Positions 26,388 to 34,735 are shown, numbered from the stretch's first letter. The stretch: DNA of 64,000 bases from Actibacterium mucosum KCTC 23349 (GCF_000647975.1 NZ_JFKE01000001.1:434001-498000); one strand, 5' to 3'. Translations and numbers: made by a program. Notes: a model not told the origin generated them from the letters alone.

Positions 26388-27172
26388 CAACGCACCTGTG
26401 TCGTTGCACTGAGCATTTGATCCGCGGCAGTGATCACCTTGGCATTCAACTCATAGCCACGCTGTGCCTCGATCAGTTCTGTAACCTCGCGCACCGCGTC
26501 GACCGAACTGTCCTCCAGATATCCCTGTCGCACCGTGCCCAGGCCGTCTTCACCTGGGGCACCGACAAGGGCCGGACCTGAACCCGCAGTTTCGAGGAAC
26601 AGGTTCGATCCCATCGCCTCCAGCCCCTTGGGGTTGGCGAAACCTGCCAATGAAAATGTGCCCAAAAGTTGCGGCGCAACCTGATCTGCAAAGTAGCCAT
26701 ACACCTCGCCGTCTGCATTGACAGAGATCGACCGGGTGTCGCTTGGGATCGTGATATCCGGCACCACCGGGTAGCCGTCCGAGGTGACAATCTGGCCGTC
26801 GGCAGATCGCTTCAACCCGCCATCGCGCGTATAGGCGGACAGCCCGGATGGCAACGTCACCTCAAGGTATCCCTGGCCTTCGATTGCCAGATCCAGATCG
26901 CCGCCTGTCTGGCTGAGCGCCCCTTGTGACAGGGAAACGGACACCGCCGTCGGGCGCACGCCCAGACCCAATTGCACACCCGTGGGGAGAACCGAGCCAT
27001 CTGCTGCGCTGACAGTCCCAGCGCGTGCAACCTGTTGGTAATGCAGGTCGGCGAATTCGGCCCGGCGCGCGTTGTAGCCGGTGGTGTTCATATTCGCGAG
27101 GTTGTTCGAAATCACCTCGACTCGCATTTGTTGGGCGGACATACCAGTGGCCGCAATTTTCAAGGCGCGCAT
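26387..27172 (-). CDS. flgG: Distal rod protein FlgG
   Basis: Rod subunit of 261 residues. It has the N-terminal signature ALKIAATGMSAQQMRVEVISNNLANMNTTGYNA and the C-terminal EVTELIEAQRGYELNAKVITAADQML. Length and both ends are typical for FlgG. It follows flgF in the rod operon. Confidence 0.97.
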   Translation of the reverse strand: MRALKIAATGMSAQQMRVEVISNNLANMNTTGYNARRAEFADLHYQQVARAGTVSAADGSVLPTGVQLGLGVRPTAVSVSLSQGALSQTGGDLDLAIEGQGYLEVTLPSGLSAYTRDGGLKRSADGQIVTSDGYPVVPDITIPSDTRSISVNADGEVYGYFADQVAPQLLGTFSLAGFANPKGLEAMGSNLFLETAGSGPALVGAPGEDGLGTVRQGYLEDSSVDAVREVTELIEAQRGYELNAKVITAADQMLSATTQVR

Positions 27173-27190
27173 TCTGCGGCTCCTTCCGGG

Positions 27191-27904
27191 TTATTGCCCC
27201 AATGTCTGCAGGACGGCCCGGATGCGCTCGTCTTCGCGCTCCAGAAAGCTCTGTCCCATTTGATAGGCATGTTGCACTTCGATCATCCGGGCCACTTCGG
27301 ACACGGCGTTAACATTGGACCCCTCGACAAACCCCTGGATCACCTGTGCCTGGGGAACCGCGACAAGGGCACCTTCATAATTGAAGCCGGCGTTCGCCCT
27401 GCGGGTCAGGTCGTTGGGGTCGGCAGGTTCCACCAACGCGATTTGCGCCAACGGACGGCCGCCAACACTCATTGTGCCATCAGGGGCGATGTGGATGTCC
27501 TGTGCGTCGGGCGGTACAAAAATAGCCGCGCCGCCAATATCCAAAAGCTGATGCCCGTCCGGCGTGCTCAGCAGGCCGGCTGCGTCAGGGCTGAACGCGC
27601 CGGCTCGTGTCAGGTGATTGCCCTCGGGCGTTTGGATGTGAAAGAAGCCAGCCCCCTCGATCGCCATGTCAAAGTCGCTGCCCGTGGCGGTCAGCGTCCC
27701 CTGGCTGAGGTCGGTGCGACGCACGGTTGCACCGGCCATGGAAAGCGACCGATCGTCACCTGTTTCGTGCACAACTTCGGCAAATACCACACCCTCGGCC
27801 TTGTAGCCCGTGGTCGAGAGGTTCGCGATGTTGTGCGCAACGGTCTGCAGTTCCTGTATCAGACCGGATTGACGATTCAGGGTTGTATAGCCGGTGTTAT
27901 CCAT
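27191..27904 (-). CDS. flgF: Proximal rod protein FlgF
   Basis: Rod subunit of 237 residues with the flagellar rod signature (QSGLIQELQTVAHNIANLSTTGYKAEGVVFAEV) and C-terminal VARMIEVQHAYQMGQSFLEREDERI. It is placed between fliQ and flgG. It starts 3 bp after the fliQ stop codon, so it is co-transcribed. Confidence 0.92.
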   Translation of the reverse strand: MDNTGYTTLNRQSGLIQELQTVAHNIANLSTTGYKAEGVVFAEVVHETGDDRSLSMAGATVRRTDLSQGTLTATGSDFDMAIEGAGFFHIQTPEGNHLTRAGAFSPDAAGLLSTPDGHQLLDIGGAAIFVPPDAQDIHIAPDGTMSVGGRPLAQIALVEPADPNDLTRRANAGFNYEGALVAVPQAQVIQGFVEGSNVNAVSEVARMIEVQHAYQMGQSFLEREDERIRAVLQTLGQ

Positions 27905-27907
27905 GCG

Positions 27908-28174
27908 TCAGCCCCCGATCATCAGCGGGACGAGCTGATTGGTGAAATACCCGCGCAGGGTTTCGGTCATAAAACCCATGGACACCCAGAACACAGCCAA
28001 TATGGCGCCAAGTTTCGGTACAAAGGTCAGCGTCATCTCCTGTACCGAGGTCAGGGCCTGAAAGAGACCGATCGCCAAGCCAACGATCAGCGCCACGGCA
28101 AGGATGGGGGTAGAGATCTGTACCGAAATCCAAAGGCCGGCGCGCAGCGTGTCGAAGAACAGAATTTCGTCCAT
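27908..28174 (-). CDS. fliQ: Flagellar export gate protein FliQ
   Basis: Small two-helix membrane subunit of the FliPQR gate, 88 residues. The motif AVALIVGLAIGLFQALTSVQEMTLTFVPKL is the family core. Here it is separated from fliP and fliR and sits inside the rod operon, 3 bp after fliE. Confidence 0.95.
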   Translation of the reverse strand: MDEILFFDTLRAGLWISVQISTPILAVALIVGLAIGLFQALTSVQEMTLTFVPKLGAILAVFWVSMGFMTETLRGYFTNQLVPLMIGG

Positions 28175-28177
28175 CCG

Positions 28178-28471
28178 TCACACCGGCATCCGCAGGATTT
28201 CCTGGTAAGCCTCGACCACCTTGTTGCGCACCGTTACGGCGGTTTCGACTGCCAATTCGGTCTGCGCAAGGGCCTGCACCAAGGCATGCGGATCGGCTTT
28301 GCCGACCATGGCCTGCTTGGTGGTTTCTTCACCTGCCTTCAGCGTGTCCGTGAACTCGCGGGCCATTCGGGCAAAACCGCTTTCGGGTGATGCGCCGGTG
28401 GGTTCGGGGCGGGCGGCGGAACGGGCATTGGTATAACCCTGAACCGCGGCCGCCGAGGATCTGATGTCCAT
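28178..28471 (-). CDS. fliE: Flagellar hook-basal body protein FliE
   Basis: Adaptor between the MS-ring/export gate and the rod, 97 residues. The C-terminal family core is visible (ALVQALAQTELAVETAVTVRNKVVEAYQEILRMPV). The N-terminal 45 residues are variable and unstructured-looking. It lies between flgC and fliQ. Confidence 0.93.
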   Translation of the reverse strand: MDIRSSAAAVQGYTNARSAARPEPTGASPESGFARMAREFTDTLKAGEETTKQAMVGKADPHALVQALAQTELAVETAVTVRNKVVEAYQEILRMPV

Positions 28472-28484
28472 TCTGGATCTCCTC

Positions 28485-28877
28485 TTATCGACGCAGCAGG
28501 TCCAACAGGCCGGATGTCATCTGCCGGGCCTGATCAAACACTTTGAGGTTCGCCTCATAGCTGCGCTGCGCTTCGCGCGCGTCCGCAATTTCGACCACCA
28601 GATCGACATTCGAGCCGTCATAGTGACCGGTGTCGTCGGCCATAGGGTGCGCCGGATCATAGATCCGTTTCAGTTCCGTCTGGTCGAGCGTTACAGGGCC
28701 CGGTTTTACCTGCCCTGTATTCTGTCCGGCGACCACCACCTGCTCAAACGTCATGGCTTTGCGGCGGTATCCGGGGGTGTCAGCATTTGCGAGGTTTTCT
28801 GAAACATGCCGCAGACGTGTGCCTTGCGTTTGCATGCCACTGGCGGCCAGCCCGAGAATTTTGGTGAGGTCTGCCAT
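28485..28877 (-). CDS. flgC: Proximal rod protein FlgC
   Basis: Rod subunit of 130 residues with ASGMQTQGTRLRHVSENLANADTPGYRRK at the N-terminus and a C-terminal EIADAREAQRSYEANLKVFDQARQM helix. It follows flgB by 11 bp. Confidence 0.96.
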   Translation of the reverse strand: MADLTKILGLAASGMQTQGTRLRHVSENLANADTPGYRRKAMTFEQVVVAGQNTGQVKPGPVTLDQTELKRIYDPAHPMADDTGHYDGSNVDLVVEIADAREAQRSYEANLKVFDQARQMTSGLLDLLRR

Positions 28878-28888
28878 CTTATTCTCCT

Positions 28889-29275
28889 TCAGCCGCTGAT
28901 CGACTGGCGAAGGATATTCAGCGCCGATTTATAGACCGCCTGCGCCATTTGGTGCTGCGCCATCGTCTCGGCCGACTTCATCATTTCAAACTCCAACGAA
29001 ACGGTGTTTCCGTTGGGGGATGCACCGCCTTCGATGGCAAAAACCTCGGTCTTGGTGATGGGGGCATCGTTCAACGCCCGCAGGTGACGACCACTGGTGT
29101 TGTGAAGCCCTGCATTTGCCGCGGCTTGGTATCCGTCCGCAAATGATGTCATGTCCAACGCGCGGTATTCGGGCGTGTCTGCATTCGCGATGTTGCGTGC
29201 AATCAGGGTCTGTCGTTCGGCCGCATGTGACGCCATTCCATGCGCCATCCTGAGGACTTCTATGCTGTTGAACAT
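28889..29275 (-). CDS. flgB: Proximal rod protein FlgB
   Basis: Rod subunit of 128 residues with the rod signature (AERQTLIARNIANADTPEYRALDM) and C-terminal MAQAVYKSALNILRQSI. The ATG at 29275 has GGGAG upstream; a TTG nine codons earlier extends into the promoter region and is rejected. It is the first gene of the operon flgB-C-fliE-Q-flgF-G-A-H-fliL2, divergent from fliI. Confidence 0.94.
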   Translation of the reverse strand: MFNSIEVLRMAHGMASHAAERQTLIARNIANADTPEYRALDMTSFADGYQAAANAGLHNTSGRHLRALNDAPITKTEVFAIEGGASPNGNTVSLEFEMMKSAETMAQHQMAQAVYKSALNILRQSISG

Positions 29276-29356
29276 CCGGGCTTCTCCCTCGGTTTCAATC
29301 AAGGCTTAACCTCGATTCGTTTAGAAACCGTTGTCAGATCCAGAACGGAGAGCGCG

Positions 29357-30691
29357 ATGCCAAATGACCCGATTGCACAGCTGTCAGCGCGGTTGAACTG
29401 CCTTAATAAGTCGCAGAAAATCGGCAGGATAGGGTCGATTTCTGGTGGAATAGTCACTGTTTCAGGTCAAGTTGACGTCGCCGTTGGTGATCGGGTTGAA
29501 CTGGGTTCAGGGATTGGCGGCGAGGTTTTGGGTTTGGCGCCCGACGGCATTTTGGTGCTACCTGATGGCGTGCCGGACGGCTTGGCCCTTGGTCAGGTTG
29601 TGCGGTTTTTAGGGCGGGTTGGAATCTCGCCTGATGACACCTGGCTTGGCCGCGTTGTCGACGCTTTTGGCAAGCCGCTGGACGGGCGCGCTCTTGCTGC
29701 GGGCCCGGTTGAACGCCGCCTGCGATCCGCGCCTCCCTTGGCAACATCAAGACGGCCCTTGGGGCCTCGTCTTGAAACCGGAATGGCGGCCCTGAACACG
29801 ATGTTACCGCTGGTTCGCGGGCAACGGATCGGCCTTTTTGCCGGCTCTGGCGTGGGGAAATCCACGCTTCTTGCCAATCTGGCGCGCGGGGTGTCTGCGG
29901 ACATGACCGTCATTGCGCTGATTGGCGAACGCGGGCGTGAAGTGAAGCATTTCGTGGACGAGGTCTTGGGCGCAGACGGCATGGCCCGATCCGTGGTTGT
30001 TGCCGCGACCTCGGACAAATCGGCGCTGGAACGTCGACGTGCCGCCTGGGCGTCGATGGCCGTGGCCGAGCATTTCCGAGACCAGGGCAAACATGTGCTG
30101 TATCTGGCCGATTCGGTGACACGTTTTGCCGAGGCGCATCGCGAGGTCGCCTTGTCTGGTGGCGAAAGCGCGGCCTTGCGCGGTTTCCCCCCCTCGACCA
30201 CGCAAACCATCATGTCCCTTGCCGAACGCGCCGGGCCGGGCGCCAGCGGACAGGGGGACATTACCGCGGTGTTCAGCGTTCTTGTCGCCGGGTCCGATAT
30301 GGAGGAGCCTGTTGCCGACATCCTGCGCGGCGTTCTGGACGGTCATATCATCCTGGACCGCGAGATTGCCGAGCGGGGCCGTTACCCTGCCATTGACCTT
30401 TTGCGATCCGTGTCGCGCAGTTTGCCCGCGGCCGCGTCGTTTGACGAAAACCAACTGATCGCCGAAGCGCGCCGCCTTTTGGGCGCCTATGATCGGGCGG
30501 AAATGATGATCCAGGCCGGATTGTACACCGCCGGAACCGATCCTGCGATTGATGCCGCGATCCGTGTTTGGCCGGCGTTAGACCGGTTTTTGGGTGAAAC
30601 AGAAACTGAATCGACCACTCACAGCTTTGCCAGATTGGCCGAATGCCTGTCGCCGAAATCCATTGCGCCTCGCAAGACCGCTGCCGCTTAA
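29357..30691 (+). CDS. fliI: Flagellum-specific export ATPase FliI
   Basis: Cytoplasmic ATPase that energises export, 444 residues. Walker A is GLFAGSGVGKSTLL near residue 160, and VLYLADSVTRFAEAHREVALSGGE carries the Walker B region. The ATG at 29357 has GGAG upstream; earlier in-frame codons would run into the flgB promoter. It is a single-gene unit here, with no fliJ after it. Its stop overlaps that of the opposite DUF1217 gene by 4 bp. Confidence 0.96.
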   Translation: MPNDPIAQLSARLNCLNKSQKIGRIGSISGGIVTVSGQVDVAVGDRVELGSGIGGEVLGLAPDGILVLPDGVPDGLALGQVVRFLGRVGISPDDTWLGRVVDAFGKPLDGRALAAGPVERRLRSAPPLATSRRPLGPRLETGMAALNTMLPLVRGQRIGLFAGSGVGKSTLLANLARGVSADMTVIALIGERGREVKHFVDEVLGADGMARSVVVAATSDKSALERRRAAWASMAVAEHFRDQGKHVLYLADSVTRFAEAHREVALSGGESAALRGFPPSTTQTIMSLAERAGPGASGQGDITAVFSVLVAGSDMEEPVADILRGVLDGHIILDREIAERGRYPAIDLLRSVSRSLPAAASFDENQLIAEARRLLGAYDRAEMMIQAGLYTAGTDPAIDAAIRVWPALDRFLGETETESTTHSFARLAECLSPKSIAPRKTAAA

Positions 30692-31485
30692 CGAACCGCC
30701 GATGACAGCAAGGTCAGCGCAGTAGAAGCCGATGAAAACCCAAAGCCGTCTGCCGCGATCTGAGATCGAACCAAGTGCAGCCGCACCAGTTTCTCCATGT
30801 TTTCAGGATCGGAAAACTGGCTGACAGAGGCGTCGCCAAAGGTGCTTGCCGCCCGGTCCTGAAACACCTCCAACTGTTTGTCGATATCCAGTGCGGCAAA
30901 GCTGGTTGGCAATCCCAACGCGTTTTCGAACACCCGCCGCAAAGGCTCGGATCCCATGACCGAAAACCACTTGGTCTCTTCCGATGTCGTGTCATTGATA
31001 ATATCCGGCAGCTCCCGTTCAAGGTTCAGGGTCAGGCGCATGGAATTGTCCACTTCGCCGACGGCCACTTCGAACTGGCGGGTTTTGTATGCCTCGATGA
31101 TCTTTTCTGGGAAATCTGACAATTGCGTATTCGGCGTGGCAAAATCGCCGAAGCCAAATGCTTCGGACATTTTGGCATAGCTCTTGTTGGCGATCCGGTT
31201 GGCCAGCGCTTCGGGGTCCAGGGTGCCTTCGGACAGGACGGTGCGGATGAAATAGCGATTGTTGATGTCGTCTTCCAATCCGAACGCGCCAAGCGCGACG
31301 GTCATCAGGCGGAAATCCCCGATCAACCCGTCAACCGACGTCACCTTGCCGATATTTTCGCGGAAATAGTCACTGTTCCTGCGGATTTCGGCAGAATTGT
31401 CGTGAGCGGTTTGTTGGGCTTCGCGGGTGCGTTCAAGAAACTTCCAACCCGCAAAGCCACCAAATGGGACAACCGGCTGAAACAT
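30688..31485 (-). CDS. DUF1217 flagellar-cluster protein
   Basis: Soluble-looking helical protein of 265 residues, matching the DUF1217 pattern found in rhizobial and Rhodobacterales flagellar clusters (GDFRLMTVALGAFGLEDDINNRYFIRTVLSEG; repeated later as FENALGLPTSFAALDIDKQLEVFQDRA). The two halves look like a duplicated domain. No signal peptide is seen. It starts one base into the flbT stop (TGATG). Its function is unknown; the context says flagellar. Confidence 0.8.
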   Translation of the reverse strand: MFQPVVPFGGFAGWKFLERTREAQQTAHDNSAEIRRNSDYFRENIGKVTSVDGLIGDFRLMTVALGAFGLEDDINNRYFIRTVLSEGTLDPEALANRIANKSYAKMSEAFGFGDFATPNTQLSDFPEKIIEAYKTRQFEVAVGEVDNSMRLTLNLERELPDIINDTTSEETKWFSVMGSEPLRRVFENALGLPTSFAALDIDKQLEVFQDRAASTFGDASVSQFSDPENMEKLVRLHLVRSQIAADGFGFSSASTALTLLSSAVR

Positions 31486-31886
31486 CAGCGCGCCGCCGCC
31501 AACAGTCGTTCCTCGCGTGGTAACAGGGCCCGCAATGCTTTGAGTGCGGCGTAGAACTGCGCCTCCATCACCGCTTTGCTGGCTGTTGCCAATTGTGTTC
31601 GGCTGTCCGGATCACTCAGAACTTGGCTCAGCTGTTCGATGCCGCGCAGCAGTTGCATTGTTGCCTCGTCCGGGTCCGCGTCGCCGGACAAAACAAGTTG
31701 CGCGATATAGCACACCCGACGCACGGGGGTGTTCACCTCCTCGGGATGGATCGCGTCGCGCAGACGCAGGATATTAGCGCCAGGGGTTACAATCGTCAGG
31801 CGCGAGCGCCGGTCGCCGTTCTCGATGACGGCACCGTTGATCAACACGCGCTCTTTCGGGGCGAGTTTCAGAACCAGCCCGCTCAT
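31485..31886 (-). CDS. flbT: Flagellin biosynthesis repressor FlbT
   Basis: Post-transcriptional regulator of flagellin, 133 residues. The N-terminus LVLKLAPKERVLINGAVIENGDRRSRLTIVTPGANILR is diagnostic. In Caulobacter FlbT binds the 5' leader of flagellin mRNA and promotes its decay. It overlaps flaF by 4 bp, and the fliC gene with a hairpin-rich leader lies just upstream. Confidence 0.95.
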   Translation of the reverse strand: MSGLVLKLAPKERVLINGAVIENGDRRSRLTIVTPGANILRLRDAIHPEEVNTPVRRVCYIAQLVLSGDADPDEATMQLLRGIEQLSQVLSDPDSRTQLATASKAVMEAQFYAALKALRALLPREERLLAAAR

Positions 31887-32260
31887 GACACGGTCCGCCC
31901 TGCGGAAAGCCCGCGCATGACGGCGGTGTTCACTTCGATCAGCGGTTCAGGCGATTCTGCGCCGCTTAACACTTGCGACGTGTGGTGCTGTGTGAACTGG
32001 GCAAGGTAAAACAACTGCGCCCGCAATTGTTCAGGCAGTTGGTTGCCGGGTTCGGCGACGTCGGCGGCCAGCGTTGTCCAAAGCCGCCGGTTTGCGTGCA
32101 GCGCGGCGGCAAGTGCGGGAAAGTTGGCCTTGTCTTCTGCTGCGACTTTCAATTGTGACGTTACGCGGGAAAAGAGTTCGTATTCGGTGGTTCGCGGCGT
32201 CCGCACAGCGCCGTTGCGAGCGTTGGCGTAGGCGGTTTTTGCCATTTGGTGCGCGGTCAA
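31883..32260 (-). CDS. flaF: Flagellin synthesis regulator FlaF
   Basis: Partner of FlbT required for flagellin synthesis or secretion, 125 residues. The conserved MAKTAYANARNGAVRTPRTTEYELFSRVTSQL region is present. The TTG at 32260 is preferred because GGAGG lies 8 bp upstream; the ATG five codons later would leave that site 23 bp away. It lies 77 bp downstream of fliC, after a strong hairpin. Confidence 0.92.
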   Translation of the reverse strand: MTAHQMAKTAYANARNGAVRTPRTTEYELFSRVTSQLKVAAEDKANFPALAAALHANRRLWTTLAADVAEPGNQLPEQLRAQLFYLAQFTQHHTSQVLSGAESPEPLIEVNTAVMRGLSAGRTVS

Positions 32261-32305
32261 GGGGGATCCCTCCGGTGGTGGTGCAGTGGGTCAGGTGGTG
32301 AAGGC

Positions 32306-32327
32306 CGGGGCGCTTTGCCGCGCCCCG
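32306..32327 (-). terminator. GC-rich hairpin after fliC
   Basis: CGGGGCGC (32306-32313) and GCGCCCCG (32320-32327) form an 8-bp stem with a 6-nt loop in the fliC-flaF gap. There is no T-run, so it may be a partial terminator or an mRNA 3'-end stabiliser that separates abundant fliC message from flaF-flbT. Confidence 0.6.
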
Positions 32328-32337
32328 ACCGAACCTG

Positions 32338-33819
32338 TTACCGGAACAGGGACAGAACGTTCTGCGGTGCCTGGTTGGCGATAGACAACGCTTGCGTGCC
32401 CAGCTGCTGTTGCACCTGCAATGCTTGCAGGCGCGCCGACGCGGCCTCCATATCCGCGTCCACCAACGAACCGATCCCTGATTTTAGGGCGTCAGTCAGT
32501 TTCCCGATGAACTCGCTTTGGGTTTCAATGCGGCCTTGTGCCGAACCGAAGGCCGCCGCCGAATCGATTGCGGTGTCGATCAGCGTTTCGATATTGCCCA
32601 ACGCGGCATCTGCCCCACCGTCTGTGGTCACATCGATCCCGCCCAGGCCAAACAGCCCGCCCGAGGCCGTACCACCGGCCGCGCCCACGACACTGAACGC
32701 AAGCGACGAGCTGTCATTGTCGACCTTCAGTTGCCAGGCCCCGTTGCTGTCCTGTGCAACCGCGGTGGTGATGTCCGCCAGACCGGCAGTGTCCACGGCC
32801 GCCTTCAGGCCCCGCGCGACATCTTCCATGGTTTCGTTGTTTCCGGCGACATAGGTGTAGGCCGTGGACCCCACGGTGACCTGATAGCCGTCCCCCTCGT
32901 TCACAGTTGCGGTGGACGAGAATGTCACGTTTTCGGCCCGCTCACCGATCGAGGCCGCGGAAAGTGTGACACCCGTGGCGCCGCCGTTTTTCTGCGCGGT
33001 CAGGTCGACATCTTCAAACGCACGCGTCGATGAGATGGTAACGACGTTCGTCGAGACCGAGGCCGACACGCCGGACAGGCCCAGAGCATTGATGGCGTTG
33101 TTGATCGCCGCGGCCGCGGCGTCCTGGTCTCCGGTGATATCGCCGGCTGCGAAACTGATCGTGCTGCCTGCGACCGACAACGAGAAGGCGTCTGCGGAAA
33201 CGTCGGCATCTGTGGCGATTGTCAGCGTGGCGGTATTCGCGGTGTTGACCACAGCCGCAGCGGACGCGGTCGCGTTGGCCGACAAGCTGGTGCCCGACCC
33301 ATAGCTGCCTGCCGATGTCGACAGGTCCTGCCGGTTCAGCGTGATGTTCGACGCGGTGACCGTCCCGTCCGAAGCGCGGTCAAGCGACGACAGGATATCG
33401 ACACTCTCGGTGCCCTGAACAAGGTTCAACCCGTTGAACTGCGCCGCACCCACAACCGAGGTGATCTGATCGCGCAGCGCGTCGATGTCGGCCTGTACCT
33501 TTTCGCGGTCAACATTGGCTTCTTGTGCCGAAACGACCTTGCCCTTGATCTCGGTCAGCAGGTCCGACACCGTCTCCGATGCCTGACGTGCAACGGCCAC
33601 CGTGGATTCCCCAAGAGACAGGCTTTCGGAAATGGCTTTGAACCCGTTCACATCAGCCTCCATCACCTTGGAAATCGCCCAGACGGCCGAGTTGTCTTTG
33701 GCCGAGGCCACCGACTTGCCCGTCGAGATTTCGTTTTGCGTCTGGGTCAGGTTGCTGTTGATCGATTTCAGCGTCTGCAGCGCAACCATTGCGCTGTTGT
33801 TTGTCAGAATGCTGGACAT
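32338..33819 (-). CDS. fliC: Flagellin
   Basis: Filament subunit of 493 residues. Conserved D0/D1 ends are MSSILTNNSAMVALQTLKSINSNL at the start and QVQQQLGTQALSIANQAPQNVLSLFR at the end. The middle (about residues 170-390) is a Thr/Ala/Gly-rich variable domain with two flagellin hook-like (IN) repeats around STISFAAGDI and GYQVTVGSTAYTYVAG. At this size it is longer than many alphaproteobacterial flagellins. AGGAAAGGAAG precedes the ATG at 33819. It has its own leader and promoter region. Confidence 0.96.
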   Translation of the reverse strand: MSSILTNNSAMVALQTLKSINSNLTQTQNEISTGKSVASAKDNSAVWAISKVMEADVNGFKAISESLSLGESTVAVARQASETVSDLLTEIKGKVVSAQEANVDREKVQADIDALRDQITSVVGAAQFNGLNLVQGTESVDILSSLDRASDGTVTASNITLNRQDLSTSAGSYGSGTSLSANATASAAAVVNTANTATLTIATDADVSADAFSLSVAGSTISFAAGDITGDQDAAAAAINNAINALGLSGVSASVSTNVVTISSTRAFEDVDLTAQKNGGATGVTLSAASIGERAENVTFSSTATVNEGDGYQVTVGSTAYTYVAGNNETMEDVARGLKAAVDTAGLADITTAVAQDSNGAWQLKVDNDSSSLAFSVVGAAGGTASGGLFGLGGIDVTTDGGADAALGNIETLIDTAIDSAAAFGSAQGRIETQSEFIGKLTDALKSGIGSLVDADMEAASARLQALQVQQQLGTQALSIANQAPQNVLSLFR

Positions 33820-33837
33820 GTATCTTCCTTTCCTGAT

Positions 33838-33875
33838 GGGCGCTTTTGCGCCCCTGAAAAGCCGCGTGTTGCGGC
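33838..33875 (-). promoter_or_regulatory. Two hairpins in the fliC 5' leader
   Basis: GGGCGC/GCGCCC (33838-33853, 4-nt loop) and GCCGC/GCGGC (33861-33875, 5-nt loop) lie in tandem directly upstream of the fliC ribosome-binding site. Stem-loops here are the sort of target that FlbT binds in Caulobacter fljK mRNA. Binding in this organism is inferred. Confidence 0.5.
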
Positions 33876-33963
33876 ATGAAAGGTGTTCCACCCATGCGGC
33901 CTTGGCTTTTGCCGGGCCGCGCCACTCCTTGATCGAAGTGCCCTGCCAAATTCAGCGCCAAGT

Positions 33964-33979
33964 CCTAAGAAGGCCCTAA
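33964..33979. promoter_or_regulatory. CtrA-like half-site pair upstream of fliC
   Basis: On the minus strand the sequence reads TTAG-GGCCTTC-TTAGG, with the CtrA spacing of 7 bp and three mismatches to TTAA-N7-TTAAC. It lies about 145 bp before the fliC start. It is weaker than the sites at 5788 and 14944. Confidence 0.35.
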
Positions 33980-34016
33980 ACGGAAACGGAAAGCTCCGGG
34001 AATTTTGGTAAAATTT

Positions 34017-34352
34017 TCAAGCTTTTCGCTCGATCCGTCGCGTGGCACCCGACAGGTTGGTCATCTGTCCCGCGCGCGTATACGTCCGAAGATCGGCCGT
34101 AGCATTTGTCAGCTGTAAAACGCGCGCGCGCGCCGCAGCGACACCGCGACGCGCAGCCTCAAGCATCTCGGCATTGCGCCGCGCAAGGTCGCGCAAAGGC
34201 TGCAGTTTTGCGGCGTCGTTCAAGCCACCGATTCCCGCAATCGCCACCTCTTTCTCGCGTGCCAACCCCTCAAGCTCGCCAAGCATTCCCTGTCGCAACG
34301 CGTCCCGTTCGCGGTGCAAAATGTCGGCGAGCTTGGCGACGGAATCACCCAT
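34017..34352 (-). CDS. FlgN-like flagellar chaperone candidate
   Basis: Helical protein of 111 residues (ADILHRERDALRQGMLGELEGLAREKEVAIAGI ... RNAEMLEAARRGVAAARARVLQL) with the length and helix pattern of FlgN, the export chaperone for FlgK and FlgL. Sequence identity to FlgN is weak, so position between flgJ and fliC carries much of the weight. Its start overlaps the flgJ end by 8 bp. Confidence 0.68.
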   Translation of the reverse strand: MGDSVAKLADILHRERDALRQGMLGELEGLAREKEVAIAGIGGLNDAAKLQPLRDLARRNAEMLEAARRGVAAARARVLQLTNATADLRTYTRAGQMTNLSGATRRIERKA

Positions 34353-34623
34353 TTTCCACCTCGTGTGATTTCAGCGCATTAAAGATGTGTTCCGCCAGGC
34401 CAATCCCGCCGCGTTGCACCATTTCCTTGGCTTGTGCGTCGCGCAGAAAAGAACCGAACTGCTCTTCTCCGGCGCCACCGCCAAAGCTCTCGCGGGCTTC
34501 ACCCAGACCCGCCGATTTCAGCATTTCCGCCAGAAAAGTCGCCTCCAGCTCTTCAGCGATTTGGCGCAGCCGCGAGTCATGCGCCGACGGCGCAGGTGCA
34601 ATGATTGGGGCAATTTCGGTCAT
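34345..34623 (-). CDS. flgJ: FlgJ-like rod scaffold (no muramidase domain)
   Basis: Protein of 92 residues matching the N-terminal rod-binding domain of FlgJ (LRQIAEELEATFLAEMLKSAGLGEARESFGGGAGEEQFGSFL). The C-terminal glucosaminidase domain of enterobacterial FlgJ is absent. The ATG at 34623 has GGAG 7 bp upstream; an ATG four codons earlier overlaps that site. Wall hydrolysis is probably supplied by the transglycosylase at 19731. Confidence 0.88.
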   Translation of the reverse strand: MTEIAPIIAPAPSAHDSRLRQIAEELEATFLAEMLKSAGLGEARESFGGGAGEEQFGSFLRDAQAKEMVQRGGIGLAEHIFNALKSHEVENG

Positions 34624-34673
34624 CAAAAACTCCATAAAATTGCGGTGGTTTTCGGGGATACTCCGGCATCGCG

Positions 34674-34689
34674 GTAAAGAAGTAGTAAC
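34674..34689. promoter_or_regulatory. CtrA-like site between flgJ and fliK
   Basis: GTAA-AGAAGTA-GTAAC keeps the CtrA spacing and has a T-to-G change in each half-site. It lies in the divergent gap, 46 bp before the fliK start and 50 bp from the flgJ start. Confidence 0.35.
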
Positions 34690-34735
34690 GAGGTTCACGC
34701 CATTTTGGCCCGGTGTAGGCCAGAAGGGCTTGGAA

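Noticed and set aside
33838-34016. A sigma-54 promoter before fliC
   Set aside because: Possible GG/GC pairs occur on the minus strand, but the spacing is 11 rather than 10 bp and the flanks do not match the consensus.
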